Assembly: GCA_023406225.1 (NCBI GenBank)
Contig: JAEXWS010000234.1
Coordinates: 1-7,027 of the forward strand
DNA length: 7,027 nucleotides
Reading direction: 5' to 3'
DNA from: Bacillota bacterium
GTDB lineage: Bacteria > Bacillota > Clostridia > Oscillospirales > Oscillospiraceae
Shown: positions 5,434 to 7,027 of the stretch, piece by piece
How positions within the stretch are numbered: the stretch's first letter is position 1
How the letters are laid out: each line of letters begins with the position of its first letter
Notes under the pieces: model-generated
The model's input: the letters and a program-made list of their open reading frames with translations, nothing else
Databases searched by the model: none
What the model was told of the DNA's origin: nothing
Made by a program: the position numbers and the translations under genes

Positions 5434-5468
5434 TCACGCCTGGTCCCTGTACAAAAAACCCGGCGTGA
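5434..5468. promoter_or_regulatory. Inverted repeat flanking the ATPase -35 box (possible operator)
   Basis: TCACGCCTGG (5434-5443) and CCCGGCGTGA (5459-5468) are inverted repeats matching at 9 of 10 positions, separated by 15 bp. The -35 box lies between the arms and the right arm ends 2 bp before the -10 box. A dimeric regulator, perhaps metal-responsive, could bind here; that is inference from position only. Confidence 0.5.
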
Positions 5469-5476
5469 GGTATAAT
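5448..5476 (+). promoter_or_regulatory. Sigma-A promoter of the P-type ATPase gene
   Basis: A perfect -10 TATAAT (5471-5476) and a weaker -35 TGTACA (5448-5453, 4 of 6), 17 bp apart. The expected start is near 5483, giving a leader of about 40 nt. The imperfect -35 within an inverted repeat suggests a regulated promoter. Confidence 0.75.
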
Positions 5477-5521
5477 AACCCCATCTTTTGGACGAAAATT
5501 TTGGAAAGGAGGGCTTGCCCT

Positions 5522-7027
5522 ATGGGAAAAACGAACCCCGCGAAGCCGGAGGCCGCGCCCTCCCGCCGGGAGATGCCCCTGCTCCGGCCCGGCGCGGACC
5601 AGGGACTGACCAACGCCCAGGCCCGCGCCCTGGCGGAGGCGGGGTGGGACAACCGCCCGGTGGACTCCCCCACCAAATCCAACAAGCAGATCGTCCGGGA
5701 AAACGTCTTTACCTATTTCAACCTGATCTTCCTGGTGCTGGCGGCGGCCCTCATCCTGGTGGGGGACTGGAAGGACATGACCTTCCTCGCCATCGTGGCC
5801 GCCAACGCCGTCATCGGCATCGTCCAGCAGATCCGCTCCAAGCAGACCATCGAAAAGCTGTCCCTTCTCTCCGCGTCCAGGGTCCGGACGGTGCGGGAGG
5901 GGAAGCTCACGGACCTGCCCGCCGCCGAGCTGGTGCGGGAGGACGTGGTGGAGCTTTTGGCCGGGAGCCAGATCCCGGCGGACGCCTCCGTGCTCACCGG
6001 GCAGGTCCAGGCGAATGAGGCCCTCATCACCGGCGAGGCCGACGCGGTGGCAAAGGGACCGGGGGACCGGCTGCTATCCGGCAGCTTCGTCATCTCCGGC
6101 AAATGCCGGGCGCGGCTGGACCAGGTGGGCCCGGATTCCTACGCGTCCAAGCTCACCCTGGCGGCGAAAAAGGACGCGGGTCCCGGCAAGAGCGAGATGA
6201 TGCGCTCCCTGGATCATTTGATCCGGTTCATCGGCGTGGCGCTGATCCCCATCGGCGGGGCGCTGTTCTATAACCAGTATGCCGTGCAGGACCTGGGCCT
6301 GCGGCAGTCGGTGGTGTCCACGGTGGCGGCCCTCATCGGCATGATCCCGGAGGGACTGTTCCTGCTGACCAGCGTGGCCCTGGCGGTGAGCGTGGTGCGG
6401 CTGGCCCGGAACCGGACCCTCATCCACGAGATGAACGCCATCGAGACCCTGGCCCGGGTGGATGTGCTGTGCGTGGACAAGACGGGCACCGTCACCAGCC
6501 CTCAGATGCAGGTGCGGGAGGTGGTGCCCCTGGACCCGGACGCCTGGAGCGAGGCGGACGTGGCGGACGCGCTGGGGGCGTTTTACCGGGTGCTGGAGCC
6601 GGACAACGACACGGCCCGGGCCATTGCGGAGAAATTCTCCTACGGACCCGGCTGGCCTTCCCGGGGGGCCGTGCCCTTCTCCTCCGCCGTCAAGTGGAGC
6701 GCCGTGAACTTTCTGGACCGGGGAGCCTTCGTGATCGGCGCGCCGGAATACGTGCTGGGGCGGGAGTTCGGCCCCCTGGAAAAACGCACCCGGTATTACA
6801 CGGAAAAGGGCTGCCGGGTGCTGCTGCTGGCCCAGTGCGACGGCGCGGAGGAGGGAAAACTCCACGGCCTGGTTTTGCCCATGGCCCTGCTGGTGCTGGA
6901 AAACCCCATCCGCTCGTCCGCGCCGAAGGTGTTTGAATACTTCCGCTCCCAGGGGGTGGCGGTGAAGGTGATCTCCGGCGACGACCCGGTGACCGTCTCC
7001 GCCGTGGCGGCCCAGGCGGGCATCGAC
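5522..7027 (+). CDS. P-type cation-transporting ATPase, CtpE-like (3' partial)
   Basis: The first 502 residues of a P-type ATPase that continues past the right edge. It would use ATP to move a cation across the cell membrane. Seen: an N-terminal cytoplasmic part ending QIVRENVFTYFN (56-67), two membrane helices (about 62-81 and 85-102), an actuator domain with TGEA (170-173), two more helices (about 232-250 and 265-293) carrying PEGL (276-279), the phosphorylation motif DKTGT with Asp319, an ATP-binding FSSAVKWS (386-393), and SGDD (485-488), where hinge TGD is usual. The MIPEGLFLLTSVALAV and ETLARVDVLCVDKTGT segments match the HAD-IC/CtpE-like clade; mycobacterial CtpE is linked to calcium uptake, but the ion here is inferred at best. 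The ATG at 5522 has AAAGGAGG at 5505-5512 at good spacing. It has its own promoter. The missing part should hold the rest of the P domain and about six helices. Confidence 0.93.
   Translation, partial: MGKTNPAKPEAAPSRREMPLLRPGADQGLTNAQARALAEAGWDNRPVDSPTKSNKQIVRENVFTYFNLIFLVLAAALILVGDWKDMTFLAIVAANAVIGIVQQIRSKQTIEKLSLLSASRVRTVREGKLTDLPAAELVREDVVELLAGSQIPADASVLTGQVQANEALITGEADAVAKGPGDRLLSGSFVISGKCRARLDQVGPDSYASKLTLAAKKDAGPGKSEMMRSLDHLIRFIGVALIPIGGALFYNQYAVQDLGLRQSVVSTVAALIGMIPEGLFLLTSVALAVSVVRLARNRTLIHEMNAIETLARVDVLCVDKTGTVTSPQMQVREVVPLDPDAWSEADVADALGAFYRVLEPDNDTARAIAEKFSYGPGWPSRGAVPFSSAVKWSAVNFLDRGAFVIGAPEYVLGREFGPLEKRTRYYTEKGCRVLLLAQCDGAEEGKLHGLVLPMALLVLENPIRSSAPKVFEYFRSQGVAVKVISGDDPVTVSAVAAQAGID

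Larger units (their letters stand above)
4927..5521. other. 595-bp gene-free, hairpin-rich intergenic region
   Basis: No open frame here looks like a gene. Frames that stay open are antisense or sense readings of the tRNA end and of the repeats, which is why similar peptides appear twice. The region consists of two terminator-palindrome modules, a tRNA 3' fragment, three other hairpins, a third terminator and the ATPase promoter. Only about 5224-5269 and 5415-5433 show no structure that I can see. Confidence 0.8.

Noticed and set aside
4983..5475. Small frames starting at TTG (4983 and 5323) with GGAGG 7 bp upstream in both repeat copies
   Set aside because: The frames run through hairpins, and through a terminator and promoter in copy B, and diverge completely after the repeat, so conservation of a peptide is not supported.
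5477..5521. Possible riboswitch in the ATPase leader
   Set aside because: The leader after the predicted start is only about 40 nt and holds the RBS but no aptamer-like structure.
5488..6018. A 176-codon + strand frame overlapping the ATPase start
   Set aside because: Gly/Pro/Arg-rich shadow of the P-type ATPase, which is in another frame with all its motifs and a better RBS.

Overview
The window looks like chromosomal DNA from a high-GC anaerobic Bacillota, most likely an Oscillospiraceae relative (Flavonifractor / Lawsonibacter / Oscillibacter type). This is inferred from three things: strong G/C third positions, Bacillus-type AAAGGAGG ribosome binding sites and sigma-A promoters with intrinsic terminators, and a clostridial-type ParC-like topoisomerase beside a clostridial stand-alone LUD protein. 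All convincing genes are on the + strand.

Layout. (1) Positions 1-284: probable 3' end of an unrecognised gene, weakly supported. (2) Positions 323-4023: a tightly packed unit of a topoisomerase IV/gyrase A-type subunit, a YitT-family membrane protein (4-bp gap) and a LUD-domain lactate-utilisation-type protein (1-bp gap), closed by an 11-bp hairpin. (3) Positions 4112-4813: an unrecognised lipoprotein with a TTG start and a clear LTGC lipobox. (4) Positions 4810-4926: a consensus sigma-A promoter, whose -35 box overlaps the lipoprotein stop codon, driving tRNA-Gly(GCC) with encoded CCA. (5) Positions 4927-5521: almost 600 bp with no convincing gene but dense structure. It holds a 107-bp direct repeat in two copies 340 bp apart (terminator plus palindrome, one mismatch exactly at the palindrome centre), a 28-bp exact copy of the tRNA 3' end, three further hairpins, a third terminator, and a promoter embedded in an inverted repeat. 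(6) Positions 5522-7027: a CtpE-like P-type cation ATPase that runs off the right edge.

The genes do not form one pathway. The first block pairs DNA topology with a membrane protein and a putative redox/lactate protein and is probably one transcript. The tRNA and the ATPase each have their own promoter. I see no clear new multi-gene system. The most unusual part is the repeat-rich tRNA-Gly downstream region, which looks like a recombination, duplication or integration scar.
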